From Motiliproteus sp036964625 (lineage in GTDB: Bacteria; Pseudomonadota; Gammaproteobacteria; Pseudomonadales; Balneatricaceae): DNA of 64,000 nucleotides. This document shows, in pieces, positions 27,718-36,533 of the stretch; within the stretch, counting starts at the first letter, position 1, and every line of letters begins with the position of its first letter. The notes under the pieces are model-generated. The model saw nothing but the letters and a program-made list of their open reading frames with translations. It searched no databases and was not told where the DNA came from. The DNA lies in assembly GCA_036964625.1 (NCBI GenBank), contig JBALTG010000004.1, positions 10,584-74,583 on the forward strand. The letters are read 5' to 3'. A program made the translations under genes and the position numbers.

Positions 27718-28287
27718 ATGCGTAACAGTTTGTTATTATTGGTTTTACTGGCGTCTGGGGTGGTGAATGGTGCTGAGTACCATATCAGCGATGAGGTCTC
27801 TGTGTTTATGCATAGTGGTCCGAGCAATAAATATCGGATCATATCCAACCTGCCCAGCGGTACTATGCTCGATGTTTTAACCAGAGATAAGAGTGCCGGG
27901 TATGTCAAGGTGCGCTTAGCCAAAGGCACCGAAGGTTGGGTTCAGGGTAAATATGTAGACAAGGGGCAGAGTCTTGCTGTGCGCTTGCCTGAGCTCGAGA
28001 AAGCGCTAGCGCGGAGCCGCCAGCTCACCGACGAGCAGGGGGAGGCGCTGGCCGGGTTGGAATCAGATCTGGTCAATGCTAACAACCAGCAGACTCAGTA
28101 CACCGCTGAAGTTTCCCAGCTTCAGAACGAGGTTGGTCGCCTAAAGCAGGAGATCGGCGCCATGGACGAAACCCACCTGATGGGTTGGTTCCTGCGGGGT
28201 GGGGCGCTGGTGCTGGGTGGTTTGTTGATTGGTTTGATCGTCCCTCATCTGCCTAAACGTCGGCAGCGTAATAATGATTGGTTCTGA
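27718..28287 (+). CDS. SH3-domain protein of the YgiM type (TIGR04211-like)
   Basis: 189 residues: signal peptide (MRNSLLLLVLLASGVVNGA), a bacterial SH3 domain (~22-85: VFMHSGPSNKYRIISNLPSG, GWVQGKYV), a coiled coil (~95-150: LEKALARSRQLTDEQ, LQNEVGRLKQEIG), one C-terminal membrane helix (GGALVLGGLLIGLIVPHL) and a basic tail KRRQRN. This is the layout of YgiM-family inner-membrane proteins, whose role is unresolved. ATG 27718 has AGGA nine bases upstream; ATG 27709 abuts that site and is less likely. Confidence 0.85.
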   Translation: MRNSLLLLVLLASGVVNGAEYHISDEVSVFMHSGPSNKYRIISNLPSGTMLDVLTRDKSAGYVKVRLAKGTEGWVQGKYVDKGQSLAVRLPELEKALARSRQLTDEQGEALAGLESDLVNANNQQTQYTAEVSQLQNEVGRLKQEIGAMDETHLMGWFLRGGALVLGGLLIGLIVPHLPKRRQRNNDWF

Positions 28288-28373
28288 GTGTCTGTTGGTT
28301 GAACTTCTACGGGTGACGGTGGGTCCATTAGGCCTAACCGTTATTTTTGTCAGCGCATAGGAACTCTTAACTG

Positions 28374-30224
28374 ATGTCTGCTTTTTTCAAACGTATCCGT
28401 CTCTCTCCGTGGCTGTTAAGTGTCTGGGTGCTGCTATCGCTAAGTGGGCTGGCGCAGGCCTCTGTGTTCGATAAGTTGATCGCCAATAGCGACGGTCCGT
28501 TGCCGGTTGAGCAGGCTTACCAGTTTAGTTTCAATGAGCTGGGAGGCGGGGTGTATCGCCTGCATTGGCTGATTGAGTCTGATTATTATCTCTACCGTGA
28601 CAAGATCAAGCTCAAGCCGAGTGATGGGGTTGAGGTGGTTGAGGTCCGGTATCCCGAAGCGGTGCAAAAACAAGATCCGCTGTTTGGTGATGTTGCGGTC
28701 TATTATCACGAGGTCGAGCTGCTGGTTCGGCTGCAATCGACAGATGTCGCTGTCATTGATGGCCAGCTCGGTATCGAATATCAGGGGTGCTGGGAGGGAG
28801 GGATCTGCTACCCACCGGTTAAAAAGACCGAGGCCTTGGTTGGGGTGTCGCTGCAGGCCGCTGCTTTGCCCGGTCTGATTAGCACAAAGGCGATCCAATC
28901 TGCGCCAGACTATGCGCTTTCGTTGACTGATCCCCGGCAGGTCATCGATCAGCTGGCCAGTGGTAATCTATGGCTCACACTGGGATTGTTCTTTTTGGCT
29001 GGGCTGGCATTGTCGCTGACCCCCTGTGTGTTTCCGATGATACCGATACTGGCGGGGGTGATTGCCGGACAGGGTGAGCAGGTCACGACACGCAAGGCTT
29101 TCATGCTCTCGCTGGTCTACGTGCTGTCGATGAGTCTGACGTATACCATTATTGGCGTGTTGGCTGGGCTGTTCGGTGGCAATCTGCAAGCCAGCTTTCA
29201 GAGTCCGTGGGTCATCTCTGTCTTTAGTGGTTTATTCGTTGTGCTGTCGCTGTCGATGTTTGGTTTTTACCAGTTACAGGTTCCGGCCTCGTTTCAGAAT
29301 GCGCTTAACCGGATGAGTCGGAGTCAGCAGGGTGGTCATTTGCTGGGCGTTGGTATCATGGGTTTTCTGTCGGCGTTGATTGTGGGTCCCTGTGTCGCGG
29401 CGCCTTTGGCGGGCGCGTTGGTGTATATCGGTCAGACCGGAGATCCTGTATTAGGCGGGTTGGCGCTGTTTATGCTGAGCATGGGGATGGGGCTACCGCT
29501 GATACTGATCGGCTGCTCGGCCGGTAAGCTGCTGCCTAAGGCGGGTGCCTGGATGAATGTCGTTAAACAGGTGTTTGGCGTTGCGTTGCTGTTGCTGGCG
29601 ATATGGATGCTGGATCGGATAGTGCCTGCCGTCGTCACTCAGATTTTGCTGGCTGTGGTGTTGCTGGGTTGTGCCGTCTTTATGCGTGCCCTGGATGGGC
29701 TTGAGCAGGGTGCAGGGGCGGTGTTGCGGTTGGCTAAGGCGCTGGGTGTGCTGTTGCTGGTCTATTCGGTCATGCTGCTGGTTGGCTCTGCGACCGGGCA
29801 GGGGTCTGTGCTGCAGCCGCTGAAAGGGTTGGTCGGAGCCGGGGTTGCAGCGACGACCGCGCCGGTGGCTTTTACTAAGGTCACATCACTGGAGCAGTTG
29901 GAGCCGCTGCTGGAGCGGGCAAAGGTGGGTCAGGATCCGGTTATGCTGGATTTTTATGCGGACTGGTGTGTGTCCTGTAAAGAGCTGGAGGTTTACACCT
30001 TTGCAGACAGCGCGGTTGCAAGCAAGTTGCAAGGGTTTGTCTCGATCAAGGTTGATGTTACCGCGAACGATGATGCTGCCGATGCACTTTATAAACGCTA
30101 TGGCATCGTAGGGCCGCCGGCGCTGGTGTTTTATGACCGTGCCGGTGTGTTGCAGGAGACTGCGATGCTGGTAGGTGTGCCTGATCCGGCGCCGTTTGTG
30201 GAGCATTTGAACTTGATCAATTAA
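28374..30224 (+). CDS. dsbD: Thiol:disulfide interchange protein DsbD
   Basis: Carries electrons from cytoplasmic thioredoxin across the inner membrane to periplasmic disulfide isomerases and cytochrome c maturation. The 616 residues have a signal peptide (to ~29), an N-terminal Ig-like domain with the reactive pair Cys139/Cys145 (GCWEGGICYPP), an eight-helix core with LSLTPCVFPMIPIL and IVGPCVAAPLAGAL, and a C-terminal thioredoxin domain with DWCVSCKELE (~531-540). All six functional cysteines are present. Useful for the multiheme cytochrome further along the window, though that link is inference. Confidence 0.96.
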   Translation: MSAFFKRIRLSPWLLSVWVLLSLSGLAQASVFDKLIANSDGPLPVEQAYQFSFNELGGGVYRLHWLIESDYYLYRDKIKLKPSDGVEVVEVRYPEAVQKQDPLFGDVAVYYHEVELLVRLQSTDVAVIDGQLGIEYQGCWEGGICYPPVKKTEALVGVSLQAAALPGLISTKAIQSAPDYALSLTDPRQVIDQLASGNLWLTLGLFFLAGLALSLTPCVFPMIPILAGVIAGQGEQVTTRKAFMLSLVYVLSMSLTYTIIGVLAGLFGGNLQASFQSPWVISVFSGLFVVLSLSMFGFYQLQVPASFQNALNRMSRSQQGGHLLGVGIMGFLSALIVGPCVAAPLAGALVYIGQTGDPVLGGLALFMLSMGMGLPLILIGCSAGKLLPKAGAWMNVVKQVFGVALLLLAIWMLDRIVPAVVTQILLAVVLLGCAVFMRALDGLEQGAGAVLRLAKALGVLLLVYSVMLLVGSATGQGSVLQPLKGLVGAGVAATTAPVAFTKVTSLEQLEPLLERAKVGQDPVMLDFYADWCVSCKELEVYTFADSAVASKLQGFVSIKVDVTANDDAADALYKRYGIVGPPALVFYDRAGVLQETAMLVGVPDPAPFVEHLNLIN

Positions 30225-30336
30225 GGATGGTTTGATTGTGTTTTATTGACTTATGTCAGCGCTTTGGTCCGGGTTGTCGGTGTAGTCTATTGTCTTTGCT
30301 GTCGTCATTTATGCTTGGTAGCCAGAGGGAATAGGG

Positions 30337-30938
30337 ATGAGTTTAAGTTTCGCCGAGATGATTGCTTTACAGGACGTCAGAGTGTGTGAGCACCAGGCGA
30401 TTAAAGAGATTACGCCGACAAAGTTTTATGCCCTGTCGAGCTGCGTGTTGATCTCGTTAGGGGTGTATGTGATTACTTTGCTGTTCTCTAACGTTGCTTT
30501 TAGTGTGCTAGGGTTCGCCACATCAGATTTGGTTGTTCGGGCCAATCAGGCTGTTTTGGTTGTTATCGGTTTGGGGGTGTTGTTTTTTCCCTGGATAAAG
30601 ATGCAGCGTTACCGGATTAAGATAATGGGGGGCAGACCCAGCTGTTTCGCTATCAGGAGGCGATTGTGGCGATTTTTGGGGTTCTGTTTGCAAACGTACC
30701 GATCATGTTTCTGGCACATGCGGTCGCCTTGCACGACAGAATGGCTTATCTGCAGACGGTTAGCGCTGAGGTGCTTGGCTATATGCAGTCGTCGTACGCA
30801 TTTCAGATGCCGACGCTGCATGATGTGGCTGTTTGTGCGCTATTCGGTATCGCCTTGTTAGTGATTAAGGTGATGGTTTTTTTACAGGTGGCGCGGCGCT
30901 TTGTTCAGAATAAACGTTACCGTCATGTGGTCCGGTAG
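30337..30938 (+). pseudogene. Membrane protein of unknown function, split by a -1 frameshift in a G6 run
   Basis: The first frame starts at ATG 30337 and reads a soluble N-terminus (MSLSFAEMIALQDVRVCEHQ) then two hydrophobic segments (~30-55 and ~68-90). At the six-G run 30627-30632 the reading moves into nonsense that ends at 30861. The next frame continues the protein naturally (GGQTQLFRYQEAIVAIFGVL, two more membrane helices, ending RRFVQNKRYRHVVR at 30938). One extra G would join them into a ~200-residue four-helix protein resembling Yip1-type membrane proteins only in overall look. It may be a pseudogene, a homopolymer sequencing error, or a phase-variable tract. No family recognised with confidence. 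Confidence 0.7.
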
Positions 30939-30983
30939 CGGTTACGCAGGCCTCGTTGGCCTCCTGTTTGTTCTTTGATTGAA

Positions 30984-31013
30984 AAAAAAGAGACCGCGCT
31001 GGGTCTCTTTTTT
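30984..31013. terminator. Bidirectional rho-independent terminator
   Basis: AAAAAAGAGACC-cgcgctg-GGTCTCTTTTTT forms a perfect stem with an A tract before and a T tract after. It lies between the frameshifted membrane protein gene and the convergent isochorismatase-like gene, serving both. Confidence 0.9.
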
Positions 31014-31030
31014 GAGGTGGTGCGGAGGGT

Positions 31031-31576
31031 TTAGCGCAGATAGTTTTTACTGATTGTCTTGAAGCTATCCGTCCCCGATTTTTCCATCCACTCGAAAGCG
31101 ACCATTTCACGACTGACAATCTGGATCTGCAATTGCTGTAGGCGTGCGATCGCGAGTTGTTTATCGGCGTCGTTTCGGGACGAGATAAGATCACCGACAA
31201 CGAAGACCTCGAATCCTTGCTGATGCAGGCCGATGGCTGTTTGCAGTACGCACACGTGTGCTTCCATGCCGCAGATGATAATCTGCTGGCGCTGTTGCTG
31301 GCGGATCCGTTCAAGGCAGGAGGTATCGGCAGCACAGGAAAAATGTAACTTATCGATCACCTGCTCAGGTGTGGTAAGTTCTGCCAGGTCGGCGACTGTG
31401 TGTCCAAGCCCCTTCGGATACTGCTCAGATACCAGTGTCGGAATGTTTAATAATGCGGCGATCTCCATTAGCCAGCGGGTTTGCTTAACAAGCTGTTCCG
31501 CCTGGCAGACTGCAGGTACCAGCTTTTCCTGGATATCAACGACCAGCAGCAGCGCCTTGTCGGGGGCTATGAGCAT
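31031..31576 (-). CDS. Isochorismatase-family cysteine hydrolase (YcaC-like)
   Basis: 181 residues with the alpha/beta fold of the isochorismatase/nicotinamidase group. The catalytic triad is visible: Asp14 (LLVVDIQEKL), Lys76 (VIDKLHFSC) and Cys109 (CGMEAHVCVLQTA). The short form with SEQYPKGLG resembles YcaC-type hydrolases of unknown substrate. GGAGAACC precedes the ATG. It may share a transcript with the MaoC-type gene just upstream (26 bp), but no functional link is known. Confidence 0.88.
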   Translation of the reverse strand: MLIAPDKALLLVVDIQEKLVPAVCQAEQLVKQTRWLMEIAALLNIPTLVSEQYPKGLGHTVADLAELTTPEQVIDKLHFSCAADTSCLERIRQQQRQQIIICGMEAHVCVLQTAIGLHQQGFEVFVVGDLISSRNDADKQLAIARLQQLQIQIVSREMVAFEWMEKSGTDSFKTISKNYLR

Positions 31577-31602
31577 CAGGTTCTCCTTGGGTTGTCTGAG
31601 GT

Positions 31603-32031
31603 TTAGCTTTTAGAATCGACCATCAGGGTTGCATTTCCTGTTGCGACGATCTTACCGCTCACCGTGCAAACCGTGTTTAAGATTACCCGGCGGCGCTCGG
31701 TGTTGATCTCGGTTATGGTTGCTGTCGCGGTGACCGTGTCGCCGAACTTGACCGGGGCTTTGAATTTAATGTTCTGGTCGATATAGATGGCGCCGGGTCC
31801 GGGTAGTTTGGTGCCAAGCACTGCCGAGATCAGTCCGGCGCTGAACATGCCGTGGACAATGCGCTCTTTAAACATGGTTTGAGCGGCGTACTCGGCATTA
31901 ATATGGACAGGGTTGTTGTCACCGGTGATGCCGGCAAAGGTGTAGACGTCAGACTCGGAGATAGTTTTGGCGAATGAGGCTGTCATCCCTTCTTCGAGAT
32001 CTTCGATGTAGTAGCCGTGTAGGTCGTTCAT
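31603..32031 (-). CDS. MaoC-like hot-dog dehydratase (PhaJ-type (R)-enoyl-CoA hydratase)
   Basis: 142 residues, single hot-dog fold. The hydratase-2 motif is present as FAGITGDNNPVHINAEYA (the catalytic Asp and His), followed by RIVHGMFSAGLISAVLGTKLPGPG, as in PhaJ enzymes that make (R)-3-hydroxyacyl-CoA from enoyl-CoA for fatty-acid or polyhydroxyalkanoate metabolism. GGAGAG lies before the ATG. It sits in front of the isochorismatase-like gene and diverges from the HAD phosphatase. The exact acyl-chain substrate is unknown. Confidence 0.88.
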   Translation of the reverse strand: MNDLHGYYIEDLEEGMTASFAKTISESDVYTFAGITGDNNPVHINAEYAAQTMFKERIVHGMFSAGLISAVLGTKLPGPGAIYIDQNIKFKAPVKFGDTVTATATITEINTERRRVILNTVCTVSGKIVATGNATLMVDSKS

Positions 32032-32181
32032 GGTCTCTCCTGATAACTAAAATGATATTAAAGTGCAGCTAGGGTAGCCTATGCCTACTTTGTAGGCCAA
32101 GCCTATGTTCGGTTTTGGGTTGAGAATTTTTAGGGGCGCGCTTTTTAGTGTTAAAGTTAAAAATTTGAGGGTGATTTAGCG

Positions 32182-32835
32182 GTGGGTTTGAAGTTAATTA
32201 TTTTTGACTGGGATGGTACGTTGATCGATTCTGCCGATCGGATTATCAGCTGCATGCAGAAGGCCTCGGTTGACGTGGCGTTGCCTGTGCCGAGCCCTGA
32301 TGCGGTACGCAATATTATTGGCCTGGGGTTGCCTGAGGTGTTCGAGCAGCTGTTTGGTCGCTTGAGTGTTGCTCAGCAAGAGCAGATGCGCGAGCGTTAC
32401 GGCTATTATTATATTGAGCAGGACGATACACCGACTGAATTTTTCCCGGGGGTGCGCGATGGTTTGGCGCGGCTGCGTCAGCGCGGTTATCGTTTGGCGG
32501 TGGCTACCGGAAAAAGCCGTATGGGGCTGGACAGGGTCTTTGCAGAAACGGGGCTTGGGCAGGCGTTTGAGCATAGTCGCTGTGCTGATGAGACGCGCTC
32601 TAAGCCCCATCCATTGATGCTTGAGCAGTTGCTGGAGGAGAGCGGTTGTCGGGTTGATGAGGCTGTAATGGTCGGTGATACCGAGTACGATTTAGCGATG
32701 GCGGTAACGGCAGGAATGGTGTCTATAGGGGTCTCGTATGGTGCGCATCGCCCGCAGCGGCTGCTTAAGCATTCGCCGCAGCGCATTGTTGACCATTTTA
32801 GTGAGCTCGAGCAGTGGCTTGAAGCTCGTCCATAG
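32182..32835 (+). CDS. HAD-superfamily hydrolase, phosphoglycolate-phosphatase-like
   Basis: 217 residues of HAD subfamily IA. Motif I is IIFDWDGTLID (Asp9 nucleophile, Asp11), the cap is helical, motif II VATGKS, motif III with SKPHP, and motif IV MVGDTEYDLAMA. GTG start at 32182. In related genomes this gene follows rluC and precedes sppA; here rluC is absent and a MaoC gene diverges upstream. Substrate not determinable: phosphoglycolate, or a similar small phosphate ester. Confidence 0.88.
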   Translation: MGLKLIIFDWDGTLIDSADRIISCMQKASVDVALPVPSPDAVRNIIGLGLPEVFEQLFGRLSVAQQEQMRERYGYYYIEQDDTPTEFFPGVRDGLARLRQRGYRLAVATGKSRMGLDRVFAETGLGQAFEHSRCADETRSKPHPLMLEQLLEESGCRVDEAVMVGDTEYDLAMAVTAGMVSIGVSYGAHRPQRLLKHSPQRIVDHFSELEQWLEARP

Positions 32836-32839
32836 TTCT

Positions 32840-32951
32840 CTAGGAGCCTGTCGGATTTTCCGCACGACTGAACGACTGCATGGATGCAGGAGGTAGAGCA
32901 ACGCAGGAGCGGTTGCCGAGTAGATCAGCGTTAAGTCCGACAGGCTGCTAG
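32840..32951. repeat. Family-B element, copy 2
   Basis: 112 bp between CTAGGAGCCTGTCGGATTTT and AAGTCCGACAGGCTGCTAG, with CTAG at both outer edges. The right 34 bp (from GAGTAGATCAGCG on) match the copy at 979-1147; the interior differs and contains the segment also seen, decayed, at 16221-16285. It occupies nearly the whole gap between the HAD gene and sppA, ending 23 bp before the sppA start. Confidence 0.75.
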
Positions 32952-32974
32952 TGATTTATAAATAGGATAACGGT

Positions 32975-33991
32975 GTGAGTGATAATCTGTGGGGCTCTGG
33001 CTCTCAAACTGATCAGGCCGAAAAAAAACCTGCCGACTTGCAGCAGGATCTGGGGTCGGGCTCCAAAGAGTGGCGTTTGATTGAAAAAATGGTAAACGGC
33101 CTGTCGGTCGAGCATCGGCGTTCAAGGCGCTGGGGTATTTTCTTTAAGTCGCTGACATTTATCTATCTGTTTGCTGCACTTTATTTCATTGTGGATAGCA
33201 GTTGGACTGAACAAATTTCCAGCAATAAGCCGCATACGGCGTTGGTTGATATCAGTGGCGCGATTGCGGCAGACACAGAGGCGAATGCGGATAGTATCGC
33301 GCAGAGCTTGCGTGCTGCTTTTGAGGATGAAAACACCCGTGGGGTGATCTTGCGTATTAACAGTCCGGGCGGTAGTCCGGTGCAGTCGGGTTATGTCTAC
33401 GATGAGATCAAGCGGCTCCGTCAACTGTATCCAGATATCAAGCTCTACAGCGTGATTGCGGATATTGGCGCCTCGGGAGGCTACTACATTGCCGCGGCGG
33501 CCGACGAAATCTACGCCGATAAGGCTAGTTTGGTGGGCTCGATCGGCGTTATCTCTTCCAGTTTTGGCTTTGTTGGGGTGTTGGAGAAGCTGGGAGTTGA
33601 GCGCCGGTTGATGACGGCCGGAGAGCACAAGGCATTTCTGGATCCTTTTACACCCTTGAAGCAAAGTGAGCAGGAGTTCTGGAAAGGTGTGCTCAATACC
33701 ACTCATCTGCAGTTTATCGAGCAGGTCAAAAAAGGGCGTGGGGATCGACTAGGCTCCTCCGCGGAGCTTTTCAGTGGCTTGATCTGGACCGGAGAGCAGG
33801 CGCTGGAGTTGGGTCTGATTGATGGTCTGGGAAGTACGGGTTATGTGGCTCGTGAGGTGATCGGTGAAGAGCATATCGTCAATTTCACCCGCTCGTTGTC
33901 GCCCTGGGAGAAGCTGGCAGAGCGGATGGGGGTGACGTTCGCGAAAACCATTTCGACCCAGTTGGGACTTAATGCGCCAGCGTTGCGCTAA
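32975..33991 (+). CDS. sppA: Signal peptide peptidase SppA, short (36K) type
   Basis: Membrane-anchored serine protease of family S49 that degrades cleaved signal peptides. 338 residues: cytoplasmic tail, one membrane helix (~55-75), then the Clp-like protease fold with INSPGGSPVQSG, the nucleophile motif DIGASGGYYIAAAA (Ser167) and the general base Lys219 (MTAGEHK), spaced 52 residues as in this family. GTG start at 32975 with AGGA eight bases upstream. Between the HAD phosphatase and the opposite-strand Maf gene. Confidence 0.93.
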   Translation: MSDNLWGSGSQTDQAEKKPADLQQDLGSGSKEWRLIEKMVNGLSVEHRRSRRWGIFFKSLTFIYLFAALYFIVDSSWTEQISSNKPHTALVDISGAIAADTEANADSIAQSLRAAFEDENTRGVILRINSPGGSPVQSGYVYDEIKRLRQLYPDIKLYSVIADIGASGGYYIAAAADEIYADKASLVGSIGVISSSFGFVGVLEKLGVERRLMTAGEHKAFLDPFTPLKQSEQEFWKGVLNTTHLQFIEQVKKGRGDRLGSSAELFSGLIWTGEQALELGLIDGLGSTGYVAREVIGEEHIVNFTRSLSPWEKLAERMGVTFAKTISTQLGLNAPALR

Positions 33992-34009
33992 TTTATAATG
34001 GCTGGTTGG

Positions 34010-34588
34010 TCACGGAGTCTCAACACCCTGGCGTTGCAGTAGTTCGATCAGGCGAATCAGAGGTAGCCCCACTAGCGTGTTGGGGTCGTCGCCTTCAAGC
34101 TTCTTGAATAGGCTGATGCCAAGGCCTTCCGCTTTGAAGCTGCCTGCGCATTGGTAGGGTTGTTCGCGGCGCAGGTAACGTTCGATCTGAGCATCGCTAA
34201 GTGTCCTGAAGTGGACCCTAAAAGGATCGCAGAGGACATCAGAGCTTCCTGTGGCGCTGTTGTGCAGGCACAGACCGGTATAGAAGGTGATTGTTTGGCC
34301 GCTGGATGCGCGCAGCTGCGTGGTTGCACGATCGTGGCTCAGGGGTTTGCCGATGATGCTGTTGTTGAGGACCGCGACCTGATCTGAGCCGATGATCAGT
34401 GCATTAGGGTGGTCGCAGGCTACCGCTTCGGCTTTTGCCCGGGCAAGGCGTTGTACCAACGCTTCGGCAGTCTCTCCAGTGGCGGCTGTTTCGTCTATGT
34501 TGGGTGCTTGGCAGATAAAAGCTAGCTGCAGTTTTTCCAGCAGAGCTTTTCTGAAGCTTGAGGTTGAAGCGAGTACCAGTTGCGGCAT
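34010..34588 (-). CDS. yceF: Maf-family nucleotide pyrophosphatase (YceF, 7-methyl-GTP type)
   Basis: 192 residues. It hydrolyses modified nucleoside triphosphates as a house-cleaning enzyme. Signatures: LVLASTSSFRKALLEKL at the N-terminus, the catalytic region IIGSDQVAVLN, KPLSHDRA and CAGSFKAEGLGISLF. The SDQVA form and position in front of yceD-rpmF indicate the YceF (m7GTP) subgroup rather than the dTTP/UTP subgroup YhdE. It is the only minus-strand gene in this otherwise plus-strand block. Confidence 0.9.
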   Translation of the reverse strand: MPQLVLASTSSFRKALLEKLQLAFICQAPNIDETAATGETAEALVQRLARAKAEAVACDHPNALIIGSDQVAVLNNSIIGKPLSHDRATTQLRASSGQTITFYTGLCLHNSATGSSDVLCDPFRVHFRTLSDAQIERYLRREQPYQCAGSFKAEGLGISLFKKLEGDDPNTLVGLPLIRLIELLQRQGVETP

Positions 34589-34692
34589 GTCTGTTGTCCT
34601 GATTTGGGTTGCGGGTCCAAAGTGATTGTATCGTAATTTTTTATTGAGGATCCCTTTACACTAACGGCCTAGATCCCTATTATGTCGCGCTT

Positions 34693-35211
34693 ATGTTGAA
34701 GCCCTCATTACCGATCACAATCGATTCACGCCAAGCTGCCGATCAGGGAAGGATTCTTGGCGGCGATATAATGCTGCTAAAGTTGGAGCGATTGAGTGGT
34801 TATCTCGTCGATAGTGATGGGGCTGTCAATGTTAGTATGACTTTCGGCGTCGATGAAGAGCGGATTCGTTATGTCAAAGGCTGTGCTAGTGCGACTGTGA
34901 GAATGCTTTGTCAGCGTTGTCTGGAACCAGTCACGCTTGAGCTTGAAGCCGAGATCAATCTGGGTATCGTCGCTGATGATGAAGCCGCCAAGCAGCTTCC
35001 TCGTTACTACGACCCCTATATTGTCAATGAGCCTAGGCAGGATGTTTACCAGCTTATCGAAGAAGAGCTGATATTGACATTGCCGCTGATAGCTCAGCAT
35101 CAGGATTGTGTCGTTAAGACGGAGTACGGTGAAGCAGCTGAACCGTCTGGTGACAACGATAGGAAAAACCCTTTTAACGTACTGGCCCAATTTAAGGCCA
35201 ATAAACATTAG
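34693..35211 (+). CDS. yceD: YceD/DUF177 family protein (23S rRNA accumulation protein)
   Basis: 172 residues of the YceD family, found almost always just before rpmF and implicated in 23S rRNA accumulation. Visible family features: N-terminal LPITIDSRQAADQGRILGG and the central CQRCLEPVTLELEAE (CxxC), then an acidic LIEEELILTLPL. No catalytic motif is known. rpmF follows 18 bp after the stop. Confidence 0.93.
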   Translation: MLKPSLPITIDSRQAADQGRILGGDIMLLKLERLSGYLVDSDGAVNVSMTFGVDEERIRYVKGCASATVRMLCQRCLEPVTLELEAEINLGIVADDEAAKQLPRYYDPYIVNEPRQDVYQLIEEELILTLPLIAQHQDCVVKTEYGEAAEPSGDNDRKNPFNVLAQFKANKH

Positions 35212-35229
35212 TTCAGGAGCTGCGTAGTC

Positions 35230-35409
35230 ATGGCTGTTCAGAAGAGTAAAGTTACCCGTTCGCGCCGTGGTCAGCGTCGTTCACACGATGCATTGGCTGC
35301 ACCCACTCTGTCTCAAGATAGTACTACTGGTGAAGTGCATCGTCGTCATCATGTGACCGACGATGGTTTCTACCGTGGTCGCCAGGTTATCGCTAAAGAC
35401 GCTGAGTAA
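35230..35409 (+). CDS. rpmF: 50S ribosomal protein L32
   Basis: 59 residues, translated by hand: MAVQKSKVTRSRRGQRRSHD to the end RGRQVIAKDAE. This is the standard bL32 sequence (HxVTxDGFYRGRQV), without the zinc-binding cysteines of some variants. CAGGAGCTGCG before the ATG provides a good ribosome site. The order yceD-rpmF-plsX is conserved across bacteria. Confidence 0.97.
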   Translation: MAVQKSKVTRSRRGQRRSHDALAAPTLSQDSTTGEVHRRHHVTDDGFYRGRQVIAKDAE

Positions 35410-35411
35410 CC

Positions 35412-36416
35412 TTGGTCACTCGCTGCACCCTTGCAGTTGATGTGATGAGCGGGGATCTCGGTCCCCGCATAGCAGTTCCTGCCGTACTCGATTTTTCTCT
35501 TTCCCATCCTGATACCCAAGTGATTCTTGTGGGCGACCCTGTCCAGATTAGATCATTGCTGCCCGAACGGTATTCTGACCAGCTTTGCATAGAGGCGGCT
35601 CAGTCCGTCGTTACTATGGCAGACCAGCCCTCATTTGCGTTGCGTAAGCGCAAAGACTCGTCGATGTATCGTGCCGTGAAGCTGGTAGCCGAAGGGCGTG
35701 CCGATGCCTGTGTGTGTGCGGGAAATACCGGTGCGCTAATGGCGATGGGGCGTTATCTGTTGCGCATGCATCCGGGTATAGATCGCCCAGCTCTCGCAAC
35801 GGCAATTCCTACCCGGCTCGGGCATTGTTATATGTTGGATCTGGGGGCCAATGTGGATTGTAGTGCCGGCCATCTGTTTCAATTCGCACTGATGGGGTCT
35901 GCTTTAGCAGAGGCTTTGGATGGCATGGAGGCACCTCGCATTGCGTTGCTTAATGTAGGTGCAGAGGAGGTCAAAGGTAACGAGCAGGTTAAGCTGGCGT
36001 CGAGGTTGCTGCAAGAGCATGGTGCGCTGAACTATATCGGTTATATCGAGGGTGATGATATCTATACCGGTAAGGCGGACGTGGTGGTATGTGATGGTTT
36101 TGTTGGTAATGTCGCGTTAAAAAGTAGCGAGGGGTTGGCGCGCTTTATTGCTCAGCAGTTGCGGCAGTCTTTGAGTGGGACTTGGTATCGAAGGTTTGTC
36201 GGGATGTTGGCTATGCCGATCTTGAGTCAGCTTAAGCAGCAGTTAGACCCCTCGCGTCTTAATGGGGCTAGCTTGCTGGGTCTGCAGGGGATTGTGGTCA
36301 AGAGTCATGGCTCGGCAACCCGAGAGTGTTTTGTTCACGCCATTGTGCAGGCGCAGGCGGAGGTTCGGCGCGATGTGCCGGGGCTGATCAACAGCAGGCT
36401 TGGCCAGATTATATGA
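35412..36416 (+). CDS. plsX: Phosphate acyltransferase PlsX
   Basis: Makes acyl-phosphate from acyl-ACP for phospholipid synthesis. 334 residues with family blocks GNTGALMAMGRYLL, MLDLGANVDC, LLNVGAEEVKGNE, YIGYIEGDDI and VVVCDGFVGNVALKSSEG. The start appears to be TTG at 35412, two bases after the rpmF stop, with a GAG inside the rpmF end as ribosome site, so expression is probably coupled to L32. The N-terminal motif reads DVMSGDLGP where most homologues have D(A/V)MGGDxGP, a minor substitution. Confidence 0.94.
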   Translation: MVTRCTLAVDVMSGDLGPRIAVPAVLDFSLSHPDTQVILVGDPVQIRSLLPERYSDQLCIEAAQSVVTMADQPSFALRKRKDSSMYRAVKLVAEGRADACVCAGNTGALMAMGRYLLRMHPGIDRPALATAIPTRLGHCYMLDLGANVDCSAGHLFQFALMGSALAEALDGMEAPRIALLNVGAEEVKGNEQVKLASRLLQEHGALNYIGYIEGDDIYTGKADVVVCDGFVGNVALKSSEGLARFIAQQLRQSLSGTWYRRFVGMLAMPILSQLKQQLDPSRLNGASLLGLQGIVVKSHGSATRECFVHAIVQAQAEVRRDVPGLINSRLGQII

Positions 36417-36533
36417 CCACCCGGGTTTTGATTTAGGGCTGGGCAGGTGTCTTGGTGGGTCTGATTGAGTAAGATGGGTCTGCCGTTTGTGCAAGTGTTT
36501 GTCTTGCCGTTTTGTATATATTAAGAGGATTTC

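Noticed and set aside
27162..27929. 255-residue frame on the minus strand overlapping the start of the addB-like gene and the SH3 gene
   Set aside because: It has biased, low-complexity composition (runs of Ala/Pro/Arg), covers two genes in other frames and the promoter between them, and matches no family.
30621..30640. Programmed -1 ribosomal frameshift at the G6 run
   Set aside because: The sequence ATGGGGGGC does not present a good X-XXY-YYZ slippery heptamer with a downstream pseudoknot that I can see; mutation, sequencing error or tract variation is simpler.
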